A DNA stretch of 14,723 nucleotides, taken from JALSJK01 sp964530345. Lineage in GTDB: Bacteria; Pseudomonadota; Gammaproteobacteria; Methylococcales; Methylomonadaceae. Below, in pieces: positions 6,936 to 14,268 of this stretch (positions are counted from its first letter, which is position 1; each line of letters starts with the position of its first letter). The stretch is taken from the NCBI GenBank assembly GCA_964530345.1, contig CAZGYJ010000071.1, positions 1 through 14,723 on the forward strand, written 5' to 3'. The translations under genes were made by a program, and so were the position numbers. Below the pieces are notes generated by a model, which saw only the letters and a list, made by a program, of their open reading frames with translations, was not told the origin of the DNA and made no database searches.

Positions 6936-7475
6936 ATGGCAAGATTACAACAACAGTATAAGGAACAGATTCAACCTTCATTGAAGAAACAATTTGATTA
7001 TAAATCATTAATGCAGGTTCCTAAAATAACGAAAATCACCTTGAATATGGGTGTCGGCGAAGCTGTAGCAGATAAAAAAATAATGCAAGCCGCCTTAAGT
7101 GATTTAGAGAAAATTTCAGGTCAAAAACCTGTTGTAACAAAAGCTAGAAAATCGATTGCAGGATTTAAAATACGTGATGATATGCCAATTGGTTGTAAGG
7201 TGACTTTGAGAAGTGAGCGAATGTATGAGTTTTTAGATAGACTCATAAGTATTGCGATTCCAAGAATACGAGATTTTAGAGGATTAAACCCAAAAAGTTT
7301 CGATGGAAGAGGAAATTATACTATGGGCGTCACTGAACAAATAATTTTTCCCGAAATAGATTACGATAAGATTGATACATTACGTGGTTTAGATATTTCA
7401 ATCACAACCAGTGCAAGAACGAACGAAGAAGGATTGGCTTTGCTAAAGCTATTCAATTTTCCATTTAAAAGTTAA
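6936..7475 (+). CDS. rplE: 50S ribosomal protein L5
   Basis: Binds 5S rRNA together with L18 and L25 and forms bridge B1b with S13. 179 residues, as in E. coli. Recognised by KITLNMGVGEAVADKK, GQKPVVTKARKSIAGFKIR, IPRIRDFRGLNPKSFDGRGNYTMG and the C-terminal SARTNEEGLALLKLFNFPF. The ribosome site is poor: the only candidate, AGG at 6920-6922, lies 13 bases from the ATG and overlaps the rplX stop. In E. coli the S8 repressor binds spc mRNA at this gene start; I could not pick out a matching helix by eye. Confidence 0.98.
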   Translation: MARLQQQYKEQIQPSLKKQFDYKSLMQVPKITKITLNMGVGEAVADKKIMQAALSDLEKISGQKPVVTKARKSIAGFKIRDDMPIGCKVTLRSERMYEFLDRLISIAIPRIRDFRGLNPKSFDGRGNYTMGVTEQIIFPEIDYDKIDTLRGLDISITTSARTNEEGLALLKLFNFPFKS

Positions 7476-7484
7476 AGGCGAGTT

Positions 7485-7790
7485 ATGGCTAAGAAGTCAA
7501 TGATAGCGCGTGAAAACAAGCGCATAAAAATGGTCAACAAATATAGTGCTAAACGTGAAGCGCTAAAATCCATTATTAAAGATGCTAATGCAAGTTATGA
7601 TGACAAAGAAGCGGCACAGCTTCAATTGCAGAAGTTGCCTAGAGACTCGAGTCGATCGAGATTGAGGAACAGATGTAATCTGACGGGACGACCTCATGGA
7701 TATTATCGGAAATTCGGGTTAAGCCGAAATAAGCTCAGGGAGGCGACTATGAGAGGGGATGTTCCAGGTTTGGTAAAAGCAAGCTGGTAG
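7485..7790 (+). CDS. rpsN: 30S ribosomal protein S14, zinc-free long form
   Basis: Late-assembling head protein of the 30S subunit. 101 residues, the long form without zinc-binding cysteine pairs: the segment RCNLTGRPHGYYRKFGLSRNKLREA retains only one cysteine where the short zinc form has four. Begins MAKKSMIARENKRIKM and ends with the conserved GLVKASW. The AAGGCGAG sequence before the ATG gives a good ribosome site in a 9-base gap after rplE. Confidence 0.97.
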   Translation: MAKKSMIARENKRIKMVNKYSAKREALKSIIKDANASYDDKEAAQLQLQKLPRDSSRSRLRNRCNLTGRPHGYYRKFGLSRNKLREATMRGDVPGLVKASW

Positions 7791-7826
7791 TATATAGATG
7801 ATTATGATAGAAACGGGAGAGCGCTC

Positions 7827-8222
7827 ATGAGTATGTCAGATCCAATTGCTGATATGTTGACTCGTATTAGAAATGGACAGGCAGTGGCAAAAGAAAGTGT
7901 TAGATTGCCATCGTCAAAGCAAAAGGTAGCAATTGCTAGCGTATTAAAACAAGAGGGTTATATCAAAGATTTCACTACCAATAAAAATGGTGTAAAAGAA
8001 GAGATGACTATTTTTTTGAAGTATTACAATGGTATGCCTGTGATCGAAACTGTTAAACGTGTAAGTAAGCCTGGTTTGCGAATATACAAATCCAAAGACG
8101 AACTGCCAAAAGTGCTTGGTGGTTTGGGTACAGCAATAGTTTCAACTTCAAAGGGTGTAATGACAGACAAAGCAGCTCGCGCTTTAGGGTATGGCGGCGA
8201 AATTCTTTGTACAGTCAGTTAA
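7827..8222 (+). CDS. rpsH: 30S ribosomal protein S8
   Basis: Primary binder of helix 21 of 16S rRNA and, in E. coli, the translational repressor of the spc operon through a mimic of that helix in the rplE region. 131 residues. Landmarks: SMSDPIADMLTRIRNGQ at the N terminus, the central KRVSKPGLRIYKSKDELPKV and the RNA-binding C-terminal STSKGVMTDKAARALGYGGE. GGGAGA at 7815-7820 lies six bases before the ATG. A 36-base gap separates it from rpsN. Confidence 0.98.
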   Translation: MSMSDPIADMLTRIRNGQAVAKESVRLPSSKQKVAIASVLKQEGYIKDFTTNKNGVKEEMTIFLKYYNGMPVIETVKRVSKPGLRIYKSKDELPKVLGGLGTAIVSTSKGVMTDKAARALGYGGEILCTVS

Positions 8223-8242
8223 TAATTTATTAGGCCGATACA

Positions 8243-8776
8243 ATGTCAAGAGTTGCAAATAATCCGATAACAATTCCAAAAGGAGTTGAAGTAAAAAAAG
8301 ATGGCATGATAATGGTTGTCAAAGGTTCAAAAGGAGAATTGAAGCACCAAGTTCATAATTCAGTTGATCTAGAGATTAAAGAAAACCAAATAAAGGTAAC
8401 TTGGGATCAAAATGATAGACAAGCTAAAGCGCAAGCTGGAACAGCGCGTGCGATTGTCAATAATATGATAACTGGAGTATCACAAGGATTTGAAAAAAAG
8501 TTAACCTTGATTGGAGTCGGATATAGGGCTCAAGTGAAAGGTAAGGTTTTAAATCTTACCTTAGGTTATTCGCATCCGATTGACTATGAAATCCCTGAAG
8601 GTGTGGTCATTGAGACACCAAGTCAGACAGAAATTATTGTAAAGGGAAAGGATAAACAGCAAGTGGGGGCTGTTTCAGCTAAGATACGGTCTTATCGTCC
8701 ACCAGAGCCATATAAAGGTAAGGGTGTCAGATACGTTGATGAATATGTTATTAGAAAAGAAGCCAAGAAAAAATAG
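8243..8776 (+). CDS. rplF: 50S ribosomal protein L6
   Basis: Large-subunit protein near the sarcin-ricin loop and factor-binding site, built from two similar domains. 177 residues, the usual length. Begins SRVANNPITIPKGVEV; domain 1 runs to about residue 80 and domain 2 contains GVGYRAQVKGKVLNLTLGYSHP and the C-terminal RSYRPPEPYKGKGVRYVDE motif. AGG at about 8232-8234 serves as ribosome site in a 20-base gap after rpsH. Confidence 0.98.
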   Translation: MSRVANNPITIPKGVEVKKDGMIMVVKGSKGELKHQVHNSVDLEIKENQIKVTWDQNDRQAKAQAGTARAIVNNMITGVSQGFEKKLTLIGVGYRAQVKGKVLNLTLGYSHPIDYEIPEGVVIETPSQTEIIVKGKDKQQVGAVSAKIRSYRPPEPYKGKGVRYVDEYVIRKEAKKK

Positions 8777-8784
8777 GTAGAAAA

Positions 8785-9141
8785 GTGAAAGATAAGAAAT
8801 TAGCTCGCATGAGGCGTGCATTGAAGCTGCGGAAAAAGATAAAGAAAGCTGGTATGAACCGTTTGACAGTGCATAAGACATTGCAACATATCTACGCGCA
8901 GGTAATAAGTCAAGATGGCACTAAAACTTTGGCGTCAGCATCGTCTGTACAGCCGGAGGTTAAAACGGAAATTAAATCAGGTGGTAACATTAATGCAGCA
9001 TCTCTTGTTGGGGAGCAGATTGCAAAGAAAGCATTAGAAGCAGGTGTATCTGAGGTTGCATTTGATCGTTCTGGATTTAAATATCATGGTCGAGTTAAAG
9101 CACTAGCGGATGCTGCTCGCGAAGCTGGATTAAAATTTTAG
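8785..9141 (+). CDS. rplR: 50S ribosomal protein L18
   Basis: Mediates attachment of 5S rRNA to the large subunit with L5. 118 residues (117 in E. coli). Basic N-terminal arm KDKKLARMRRALKLRKKIKK, then HIYAQVIS and the highly conserved FDRSGFKYHGRVKALADAAREAGLKF end. The start is GTG, supported by AGG at 8775-8777 seven bases upstream and by alignment of the basic arm with E. coli MDKKSARIRRA. Eight bases separate it from rplF. Confidence 0.96.
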   Translation: MKDKKLARMRRALKLRKKIKKAGMNRLTVHKTLQHIYAQVISQDGTKTLASASSVQPEVKTEIKSGGNINAASLVGEQIAKKALEAGVSEVAFDRSGFKYHGRVKALADAAREAGLKF

Positions 9142-9147
9142 GGGAAT

Positions 9148-9657
9148 ATGATGGCAGCAGCACATAATCAAGATAATTCCGATGGATTGCAAGAAAAGCT
9201 TGTTTCTGTTCGACGAGTTGCAAAAGTAGTGAAAGGTGGTAGAGTCTTTGGCTTTACTGCTCTGACAGTAGTAGGCGATGGAGAGGGTCGTGTTGGCTAT
9301 GGTGTCTGTAAGGCACGAGAAGTACCTATAGCAATACAAAAATCTCTTGAACAAGCAAGAAAAAATATGCATAAGGTTTTACTAAAAAACGGTACGCTGC
9401 AATACCCGATCATGGCCTCAACTGGAGCTGCAAAGGTATATATGCAGCCTGCATCAGAAGGTACTGGGGTGATTGCTGGTGGCGCGATGCGGGCAGTATT
9501 TGAAGTAGTTGGAGTTAATAATGTTCTTGCTAAATGTATAGGGACAAATAACCCAATTAATGTGGTTAGAGCAACAATAAATGGTTTGAGTGACATGCGT
9601 GATGCTAAGCAGGTTGCTGCTAAACGCGGATTAACAGTAGAAGAGATAATTGGATAA
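9148..9657 (+). CDS. rpsE: 30S ribosomal protein S5
   Basis: Contributes to decoding accuracy and mRNA helicase activity at the entry tunnel; mutations in its N-terminal loop give spectinomycin resistance in E. coli. 169 residues from 9148. The double-stranded RNA-binding-like domain shows VAKVVKGGRVFGFTALTVVGDGEGRVGYG; the C-terminal domain shows QPASEGTGVIAGGAMRAVFEVVGVNNVLAK and NPINVVRATINGL. Two consecutive ATG codons (9148 and 9151) are possible: the GGGGA stretch just upstream sits only 2-3 bases from the first and is better spaced for the second. The difference is one methionine. Confidence 0.97.
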   Translation: MMAAAHNQDNSDGLQEKLVSVRRVAKVVKGGRVFGFTALTVVGDGEGRVGYGVCKAREVPIAIQKSLEQARKNMHKVLLKNGTLQYPIMASTGAAKVYMQPASEGTGVIAGGAMRAVFEVVGVNNVLAKCIGTNNPINVVRATINGLSDMRDAKQVAAKRGLTVEEIIG

Positions 9658-9664
9658 TATTGTC

Positions 9665-9850
9665 ATGGCTGAAAAAAAGATTACCGTTACAATGACCAAA
9701 AGCAAAAACGGACGTCTAAGGAATCACCAGGCTTGCTTGCAAGGCTTGGGGTTAAAAAGGATTAATCAAACTGTTGAGGTTCTAGATACTCCTGAAAACC
9801 GGGGGATGATAAAAAAAGTATCCTATATGGTAAGAGTAGAGGAAAGTTAA
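9665..9850 (+). CDS. rpmD: 50S ribosomal protein L30
   Basis: Small large-subunit protein, 61 residues from this ATG (59 in E. coli). Identified by ITVTMTKSKNGRLRNHQACLQGLGL and the conserved DTPENRGMIKKVSYMV. An upstream in-frame TTG at 9650 would add five residues from inside rpsE and is not needed; the ATG matches the family start MA-(K/E)K. There is no clear Shine-Dalgarno sequence in the 7-base gap after rpsE (GGAT at 9652-9655 is the best), so coupling to rpsE translation is likely. Its TAA shares one base with the rplO ATG. Confidence 0.95.
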   Translation: MAEKKITVTMTKSKNGRLRNHQACLQGLGLKRINQTVEVLDTPENRGMIKKVSYMVRVEES

Positions 9851-10284
9851 TGCATTTGAATACATTAAAGCCTGCGCCAGGTTCAAAGCGAAAAGCTAAG
9901 CGTGTTGGCAGAGGTATTGGATCAACACTCGGAAAGACATGTGGTAGAGGCCATAAAGGACAAAAGTCTAGAAGTGGTGGGTTTCATAAAGTTGGATTTG
10001 AGGGTGGTCAGATGCCACTGCAAAGGAGATTACCGAAAGTTGGGTTTACTTCTAGAAAGAAAAAATATTCCGCAGAGGTGAGGCTGAGCGAGTTAAATTC
10101 CCTTGGTCTTGAAATGGTCGATATATCAGTTCTAAAAAAACAAAATATTGTGCCTTCGACTGCAATAAATATAAAAATAATTAAATCTGGCAAAATTGAG
10201 AAACCATTAACAATTAAAGGTATAAAAGTTACTGGTGGTGCTGAAGCATCCATACTCGCTGCCGGTGGAAAAGTTGAGGCATAG
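9850..10284 (+). CDS. rplO: 50S ribosomal protein L15
   Basis: Late-assembly large-subunit protein. 144 residues, matching E. coli. The N-terminal glycine- and arginine-rich extension is unmistakable: LNTLKPAPGSKRKAKRVGRG, then GSTLGKTCGRGHKGQKSRSGG and GFEGGQMPLQRRLPK. The globular C-terminal part ends with VTGGAEASILAAGGKVEA. Initiation uses a TAATG stop-start overlap with rpmD. Confidence 0.97.
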   Translation: MHLNTLKPAPGSKRKAKRVGRGIGSTLGKTCGRGHKGQKSRSGGFHKVGFEGGQMPLQRRLPKVGFTSRKKKYSAEVRLSELNSLGLEMVDISVLKKQNIVPSTAINIKIIKSGKIEKPLTIKGIKVTGGAEASILAAGGKVEA

Positions 10285-10290
10285 GGCAAA

Positions 10291-11613
10291 GTGAGCACAC
10301 CAGAAGCTGTAATGAAAACGAAAACAGGTAATCTGTCTGAATTAAGAGCAAGATTGCTTTTTGTATTGGGAGCATTGTTTGTATATCGAATAGGCGCACA
10401 TATACCGGTTCCTGGAATAGACCCAAATGCATTGTCTTTAATGTTTAAGCAACAAGAGGGATCAATTCTCGATATGTTTAATATGTTCTCCGGTGGGGCA
10501 TTAAAACGTTTCAGTTTGTTTGCTTTGGGGATAATGCCTTATATTTCTGCTTCTATTATTATGCAGCTCATGACAGTTGTCATTCCTAAATTTGAGCAGA
10601 TAAAAAAAGAAGGCGAGTCTGGAAGACGAAAAATATCCCAATACACAAGATATGGAACTGTTGTGCTGGCAACTTTTCAAGCAATTGGTATTTCGATTGC
10701 TTTACAAAACCAGACTGCAGGAGGATTGTCCGTTGTTATTAATCCAGGTGTTAGCTTTATCGTAATTACTGCGATAACTCTGGTTACGGGAACCATTTTT
10801 TTAATGTGGTTGGGAGAGCAAGTAACTGAGCGCGGTATTGGTAATGGCATATCCATGATTATATTTGCTGGTATTGTGGCGGGGCTACCGAAAGCCATTG
10901 GTGGAACATTGGAGCTCGCCCGTACGGGCGAACTTAATGGGGCTTTCATTATTATCCTTTTTTTGCTAACAATAGCAGTTACTGCATTAGTGGTTTTTGT
11001 CGAGAGAGGGCAACGTAGGATAATTATTAATTACCCAAAGCGCCAGCAAGGTAAGCGTATGTTTGCCGGTCAAAGTAGCTTTTTACCTCTCAAACTAAAT
11101 ATGGCAGGGGTTATTCCGCCAATTTTTGCTTCCAGTATAATTTTATTCCCTGCGACTATTGCTGGTTGGTTTGGTAATGCTGAAGGATTTGGGTGGTTGC
11201 AAGACATTGCTACGGCTTTATCACCTGGTCAGCCAGTTTATGTAATGTTCTATGCAACGGCTATTATTTTCTTTTGTTTTTTTTATACTGCTTTGGTTTT
11301 TAATTCGAAAGAAACTGCAGACAATTTAAAAAAATCGGGAGCATTCTTGCCTGGAATTAGACCTGGTCAGCAAACGGCTGCTTATATTGATAAGGTGATG
11401 ACTCGGTTAACGTTGGCAGGTGCTTTATATATCACCTCCGTGTGCTTATTACCTGAGTTCCTTATTGTTTATTGGAATGTTCCTTTTTATTTTGGAGGAA
11501 CATCACTGTTGATTATTGTTGTTGTAGTAATGGATTTTATATCTCAAATGCAGACACATATAATGTCTCAGCAATATGAGGGGCTGATGAAAAAAGCTAA
11601 TTTGAAAAGGTAA
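10291..11613 (+). CDS. secY: Protein translocase subunit SecY
   Basis: Pore-forming subunit of the SecYEG protein export channel in the inner membrane. 440 residues (443 in E. coli). About ten transmembrane helices can be placed near residues 22-41, 72-92, 121-140, 150-172, 183-202, 217-237, 272-292, 316-336, 373-390 and 398-417. The plug region (EGSILDMFNMFSGGAL, 56-71), the KEGESGRRKISQYTRYG loop and the SecA-binding loop PGIRPGQQT with Arg357 (same number as in E. coli) are all present. The start is GTG with AGGG four to five bases upstream; an in-frame ATG at 10312 would shorten the product by seven residues and is possible. Six bases after rplO. Confidence 0.98.
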   Translation: MSTPEAVMKTKTGNLSELRARLLFVLGALFVYRIGAHIPVPGIDPNALSLMFKQQEGSILDMFNMFSGGALKRFSLFALGIMPYISASIIMQLMTVVIPKFEQIKKEGESGRRKISQYTRYGTVVLATFQAIGISIALQNQTAGGLSVVINPGVSFIVITAITLVTGTIFLMWLGEQVTERGIGNGISMIIFAGIVAGLPKAIGGTLELARTGELNGAFIIILFLLTIAVTALVVFVERGQRRIIINYPKRQQGKRMFAGQSSFLPLKLNMAGVIPPIFASSIILFPATIAGWFGNAEGFGWLQDIATALSPGQPVYVMFYATAIIFFCFFYTALVFNSKETADNLKKSGAFLPGIRPGQQTAAYIDKVMTRLTLAGALYITSVCLLPEFLIVYWNVPFYFGGTSLLIIVVVVMDFISQMQTHIMSQQYEGLMKKANLKR

Positions 11614-11640
11614 TCTCATATAAACAATTCGGAGATAATT

Positions 11641-11754
11641 ATGAAAGTAAGAGCGTCGGTAAAAAAGATTTGTAGAAATTGCAAGGTAGTTAAAAGAAGG
11701 GGCGTAGTCCGCATTATTTGCAAAGATGCAAGGCATAAACAAAGACAAGGTTAA
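11641..11754 (+). CDS. rpmJ: 50S ribosomal protein L36, zinc-binding form
   Basis: Smallest large-subunit protein, 37 residues. It carries a complete zinc ribbon: Cys11 and Cys14 (CRNC), Cys27 and His32, with the typical start MKVRASVKKIC and end HKQRQG. GGAG at 11631-11634 lies six bases before the ATG. Its place between secY and rpsM, with no infA, is characteristic of gammaproteobacteria. In species with zinc-regulated paralogs a cysteine-free L36 copy is encoded elsewhere; none is visible here. Confidence 0.97.
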   Translation: MKVRASVKKICRNCKVVKRRGVVRIICKDARHKQRQG

Positions 11755-11761
11755 AATGTAC

Positions 11762-11789
11762 TTGTCTATTGCATCAAACATGGTACTAT
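11762..11789 (+). promoter_or_regulatory. Candidate sigma70 promoter of the alpha (rpsM) operon
   Basis: In the 77-base gap between rpmJ and rpsM, TTGTCT (11762-11767, four of six consensus positions) is followed after 16 bases by TACTAT (11784-11789, four of six). TGG directly precedes the -10 box, giving an extended -10 (TGn) element. The bases after the -10 box, GGGCAG, form a GC-rich discriminator in an AT-rich surrounding, a feature of promoters under stringent control. Transcription would start near 11796, leaving about 35 bases of leader. E. coli has its alpha promoter in the same intergenic position. The assignment rests on motif reading only. Confidence 0.45.
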
Positions 11790-11818
11790 GGGCAGTTTAC
11801 TTTTAGTAGAGATATGTT

Positions 11819-11825
11819 AGAGGAG
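11819..11825 (+). promoter_or_regulatory. Strong ribosome binding site of rpsM
   Basis: AGAGGAG is the longest Shine-Dalgarno match I found in the window, six bases before the rpsM ATG. It is followed by TTTTAA before the start codon, a spacer resembling those of rpsK and rpoA (AGAGGT followed by an A/T-rich TTAA just before ATG). Confidence 0.8.
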
Positions 11826-11831
11826 TTTTAA

Positions 11832-12188
11832 ATGGCACGTATTGCCGGGATTAATGTACCTGATCACAAACATGCTGAAATAGCATTAACATCAATTTAT
11901 GGTGTTGGTAGAGTCACCGCTAATAAAATATGCAGTGAGGTTGGAATTTCGCCATCATCAAAAATTAAGGAATTATCTGAAGAACAGCTCGATAAGATTC
12001 GAAGTGTTGTGGGCGACATGACGGTAGAGGGAGATTTGCGGCGCGAAATTTCTATGAATATCAAGCGCTTAATGGATCTGGGTTGTTATCGTGGGATCAG
12101 GCATAGAAGAGGATTGCCTTTGAGAGGGCAACGAACTAAAACTAATGCCAGGACCAGAAAAGGGCCACGGAAACCAATCCACAAATAA
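11832..12188 (+). CDS. rpsM: 30S ribosomal protein S13
   Basis: Head protein at the subunit interface (bridges B1a and B1b) that contacts P-site tRNA through its C-terminal tail. 118 residues, as in E. coli. Motifs: MARIAGINVPDHKHAEIALTSIYGVGR with a helix-hairpin-helix element, DLRREISMNIKRLMDLGCYRG, and the basic tail HRRGLPLRGQRTKTNARTRKG. First gene of the alpha group, with a candidate promoter in the gap before it. Confidence 0.98.
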   Translation: MARIAGINVPDHKHAEIALTSIYGVGRVTANKICSEVGISPSSKIKELSEEQLDKIRSVVGDMTVEGDLRREISMNIKRLMDLGCYRGIRHRRGLPLRGQRTKTNARTRKGPRKPIHK

Positions 12189-12209
12189 ACTTTGCTAGAG
12201 GTATATTAA

Positions 12210-12596
12210 ATGGCGAGTACAAGCCGATCAAAAAAAAGAGTTAAAAGAGAAATTGCTGATGGTATTGTCCATGTCTATGCAACTTTTAATAATACAATCA
12301 TTACAATAACTGACAGAAAGGGTAATGCATTGGCATGGGCTACTTCTGGAGGGTCAGGCTTCCGAGGTTCAAGAAAAAGCACCCCATTTGCTGCGCAGGT
12401 CGCCGCAGAAAGAGCAGGAAGCGTCGCTTTAGAGTATGGCATGAAAAATCTTGATGTCCAGATAAAAGGCCCTGGGCCTGGCCGTGAATCTGCAGTTAGA
12501 TCATTAAACAATTTAGGATTTAAGATAAACAATATTACAGACGTGACGCCAATACCTCACAATGGATGTCGTCCACCCAAGAAACGCCGAGTATAG
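12210..12596 (+). CDS. rpsK: 30S ribosomal protein S11
   Basis: Platform protein of the 30S subunit near the mRNA exit site. 128 residues (129 in E. coli). Recognised by GIVHVYATFNNTIITITDRKGNALAWATSGG, GFRGSRKSTPFAAQVAAE and the closing TDVTPIPHNGCRPPKKRRV. Asn118-Gly119 corresponds to the Asn-Gly pair that becomes isoaspartate in E. coli S11. AGAGGT at 12197-12202 lies seven bases before the ATG. Confidence 0.98.
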   Translation: MASTSRSKKRVKREIADGIVHVYATFNNTIITITDRKGNALAWATSGGSGFRGSRKSTPFAAQVAAERAGSVALEYGMKNLDVQIKGPGPGRESAVRSLNNLGFKINNITDVTPIPHNGCRPPKKRRV

Positions 12597-12613
12597 CATC
12601 CGGAGTAATTAAT

Positions 12614-13234
12614 ATGGCAAGATATATTGGACCAACATGTAAATTGAGTCGACGTGAAGGCACGGACTTACTGTTAAAAAGTAGAGGGAAATCTCTAGAA
12701 GGGAAATGCAAATTAGATCAGCCGCCTGGTCAGCATGGTACAAGACGAACTAGGCATTCAGATTATGCACTTCAGTTACGCGCAAAACAACGGTTACGTA
12801 GAATTTATGGCGTCTTAGAGAAGCAATTTAGAAATTACTATAAGAAGGCTGCTCAAATGAAGGGGTCAACAGGTGAAAACTTATTGAATCTATTGGAGTC
12901 TAGACTTGATAATGTGGTTTATAGAATGGGGTTTGCTTCAACAAGAGCTGAAGCACGTCAACTAGTCAGCCACAAAGCTATAGTCGTCAATGGAAAAGTG
13001 ATTAACATTCCTTCATATCAGGTTGTTGCTGGAGATGAAATAAAAATTAGGGACAAAGCAAAGAAGCAGCAAAGGATCGTTGACGCTATTAACGTTACCG
13101 AACAATACGGTTTTCCTGCGTGGCTTGAGATGAATGCTAAGGAATTAACCGGAATATTCAAATCACTGCCTGATCGCGTTGATTTGGGATCCGATATTAA
13201 TGAACAGCTTGTTGTCGAATTGTATTCTAAATAA
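12614..13234 (+). CDS. rpsD: 30S ribosomal protein S4
   Basis: Assembly initiator of the 30S subunit, involved in decoding fidelity and, in E. coli, repressor of the alpha operon through its leader. 206 residues, the same length as E. coli. Motifs: MARYIGPTCKLSRREGTDL, PPGQHG, QLRAKQRLRRIYGVLEKQFRNYY, the S4 RNA-binding domain RLDNVVYRMGFASTRAEARQLVSHKAI, and the end ELYSK. An in-frame ATG at 12566 lies inside rpsK; the MARYIG start with GGAG at 12602-12605 is clearly right. Of the four cysteines that hold zinc in the metal-binding form only Cys9 and Cys32 remain, so zinc binding is unlikely. Confidence 0.97.
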   Translation: MARYIGPTCKLSRREGTDLLLKSRGKSLEGKCKLDQPPGQHGTRRTRHSDYALQLRAKQRLRRIYGVLEKQFRNYYKKAAQMKGSTGENLLNLLESRLDNVVYRMGFASTRAEARQLVSHKAIVVNGKVINIPSYQVVAGDEIKIRDKAKKQQRIVDAINVTEQYGFPAWLEMNAKELTGIFKSLPDRVDLGSDINEQLVVELYSK

Positions 13235-13260
13235 AATAATTGAGTGTTAAGAGGTATTAA

Positions 13261-14268
13261 ATGCATAGTGCCATTACGAGTTTATTAAAACCTCGTTTAG
13301 TCGAAGTAGAAAGTAAATCCCCGTGTCACTCTAGAATTGTTATTGAACCTTTAGAGCGTGGTTTTGGGCATTCATTAGGCAATGCTCTTAGAAGAGTTTT
13401 GTTGTCTACTATACCTGGATGTGCTGTCACATCGGTTGAAATTGAAGGTGTGGATCACGAGTACACTACCATTGATGGGGTTCATGAAGACGTTATTGAT
13501 ATACTTCTTAATTTAAAAAGCCTATCGATTAAGTTACATTCTCGTGATGAAGCAGAATTATTAGTTAGTAAAAAAGGTCCTGGGCCAGTTACCGCAAAAG
13601 ATATCGATTTGCCTCATGATGTCGAAATTGTAAATGAAGATATGGTCATCGCTAACTTAACTGATAGCGGTGAGCTAGTAATCAAGATTCATGTCAAGAG
13701 AGGGAGAGGTTACGTGCCAGTAGCACAACGCAGGGAAAGTGAAGAAACAAACATCGTTGGTTCGTTACTAGTGGATGCTTTGTATAGCCCTGTCGTAAAA
13801 GTAGCTTATAAAGTTGAAAGTACCCGAGTGGAGCAACGGACTGATCTTGATAAGCTAATCATTGAGATGGAAACTAATGGTACAGTTGATCCAGAAGAAA
13901 CTATAAAACTTGCAGCTTCAATACTCCATGATCAGCTATCAGTTTTTGTTGATTTTGAGAAAGTGCCAGAACAAGTTCAAGATGAAGAACCCAAAAATGA
14001 ACCAGAAATTTCTCCTGTATTCCTACGTCCTGTAGATGATTTAGAATTGACGGTGAGGTCGGCTAATTGTCTGAAAGCAGAAAATATCTTTTATATTGGT
14101 GATTTAGTTCAGCGAACCGAAGTTGAGTTGCTCAAGGCACCAAATTTAGGAAAAAAGTCTCTGACTGAAATAAAAGACGTTCTTGCCTTAAAAGGGCTTT
14201 CTTTGGGAATGCGTCTTGAAAATTGGCCACCTGAAAATCTCATTGAACAGGCGCAAGCAAATTTTTAA
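13261..14268 (+). CDS. rpoA: DNA-directed RNA polymerase subunit alpha
   Basis: Dimerises to seed RNA polymerase assembly and contacts UP elements and activators. 335 residues (329 in E. coli). The N-terminal domain (about 1-235) has EPLERGFGHSLGNALRR with Arg45, GRGYVPVAQR and EQRTDLDKLIIEMETNGT. After an acidic linker (about 236-255) the C-terminal domain begins DDLELTVRSANCLKAE and continues DLVQRTEVELLKAPNLGKKSLTEIKDVL to GLSLGMRLENWPP; Arg266 matches the UP-element-contacting Arg265 of E. coli. The excess length lies mainly in the linker and the tail (NLIEQAQANF). AAGAGGT at 13249-13255 precedes the ATG by five bases. Confidence 0.98.
   Translation: MHSAITSLLKPRLVEVESKSPCHSRIVIEPLERGFGHSLGNALRRVLLSTIPGCAVTSVEIEGVDHEYTTIDGVHEDVIDILLNLKSLSIKLHSRDEAELLVSKKGPGPVTAKDIDLPHDVEIVNEDMVIANLTDSGELVIKIHVKRGRGYVPVAQRRESEETNIVGSLLVDALYSPVVKVAYKVESTRVEQRTDLDKLIIEMETNGTVDPEETIKLAASILHDQLSVFVDFEKVPEQVQDEEPKNEPEISPVFLRPVDDLELTVRSANCLKAENIFYIGDLVQRTEVELLKAPNLGKKSLTEIKDVLALKGLSLGMRLENWPPENLIEQAQANF

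Noticed and set aside
6752..6961. 69-codon + strand frame across rplX into rplE
   Set aside because: Out of frame with both conserved genes and lacks a ribosome site.
6900..6965. S8 repressor binding site at the rplX-rplE junction, expected from E. coli
   Set aside because: I could not identify a helix resembling 16S helix 21 by eye. A structure search would be needed; the weak ribosome site of rplE alone is not evidence.
7770..7808. Promoter-like hexamers before rpsH (TTGGTA with TATATA, and TATGAT)
   Set aside because: Spacing is 15 or 27 bases and matches are weak; AT-rich sequence gives such boxes by chance, and a promoter inside spc is not expected here.
11755..11790. Rho-independent terminator after rpmJ
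   Set aside because: No GC-rich stem followed by a T run; the GTAC repeats in the gap are too short and poorly placed.
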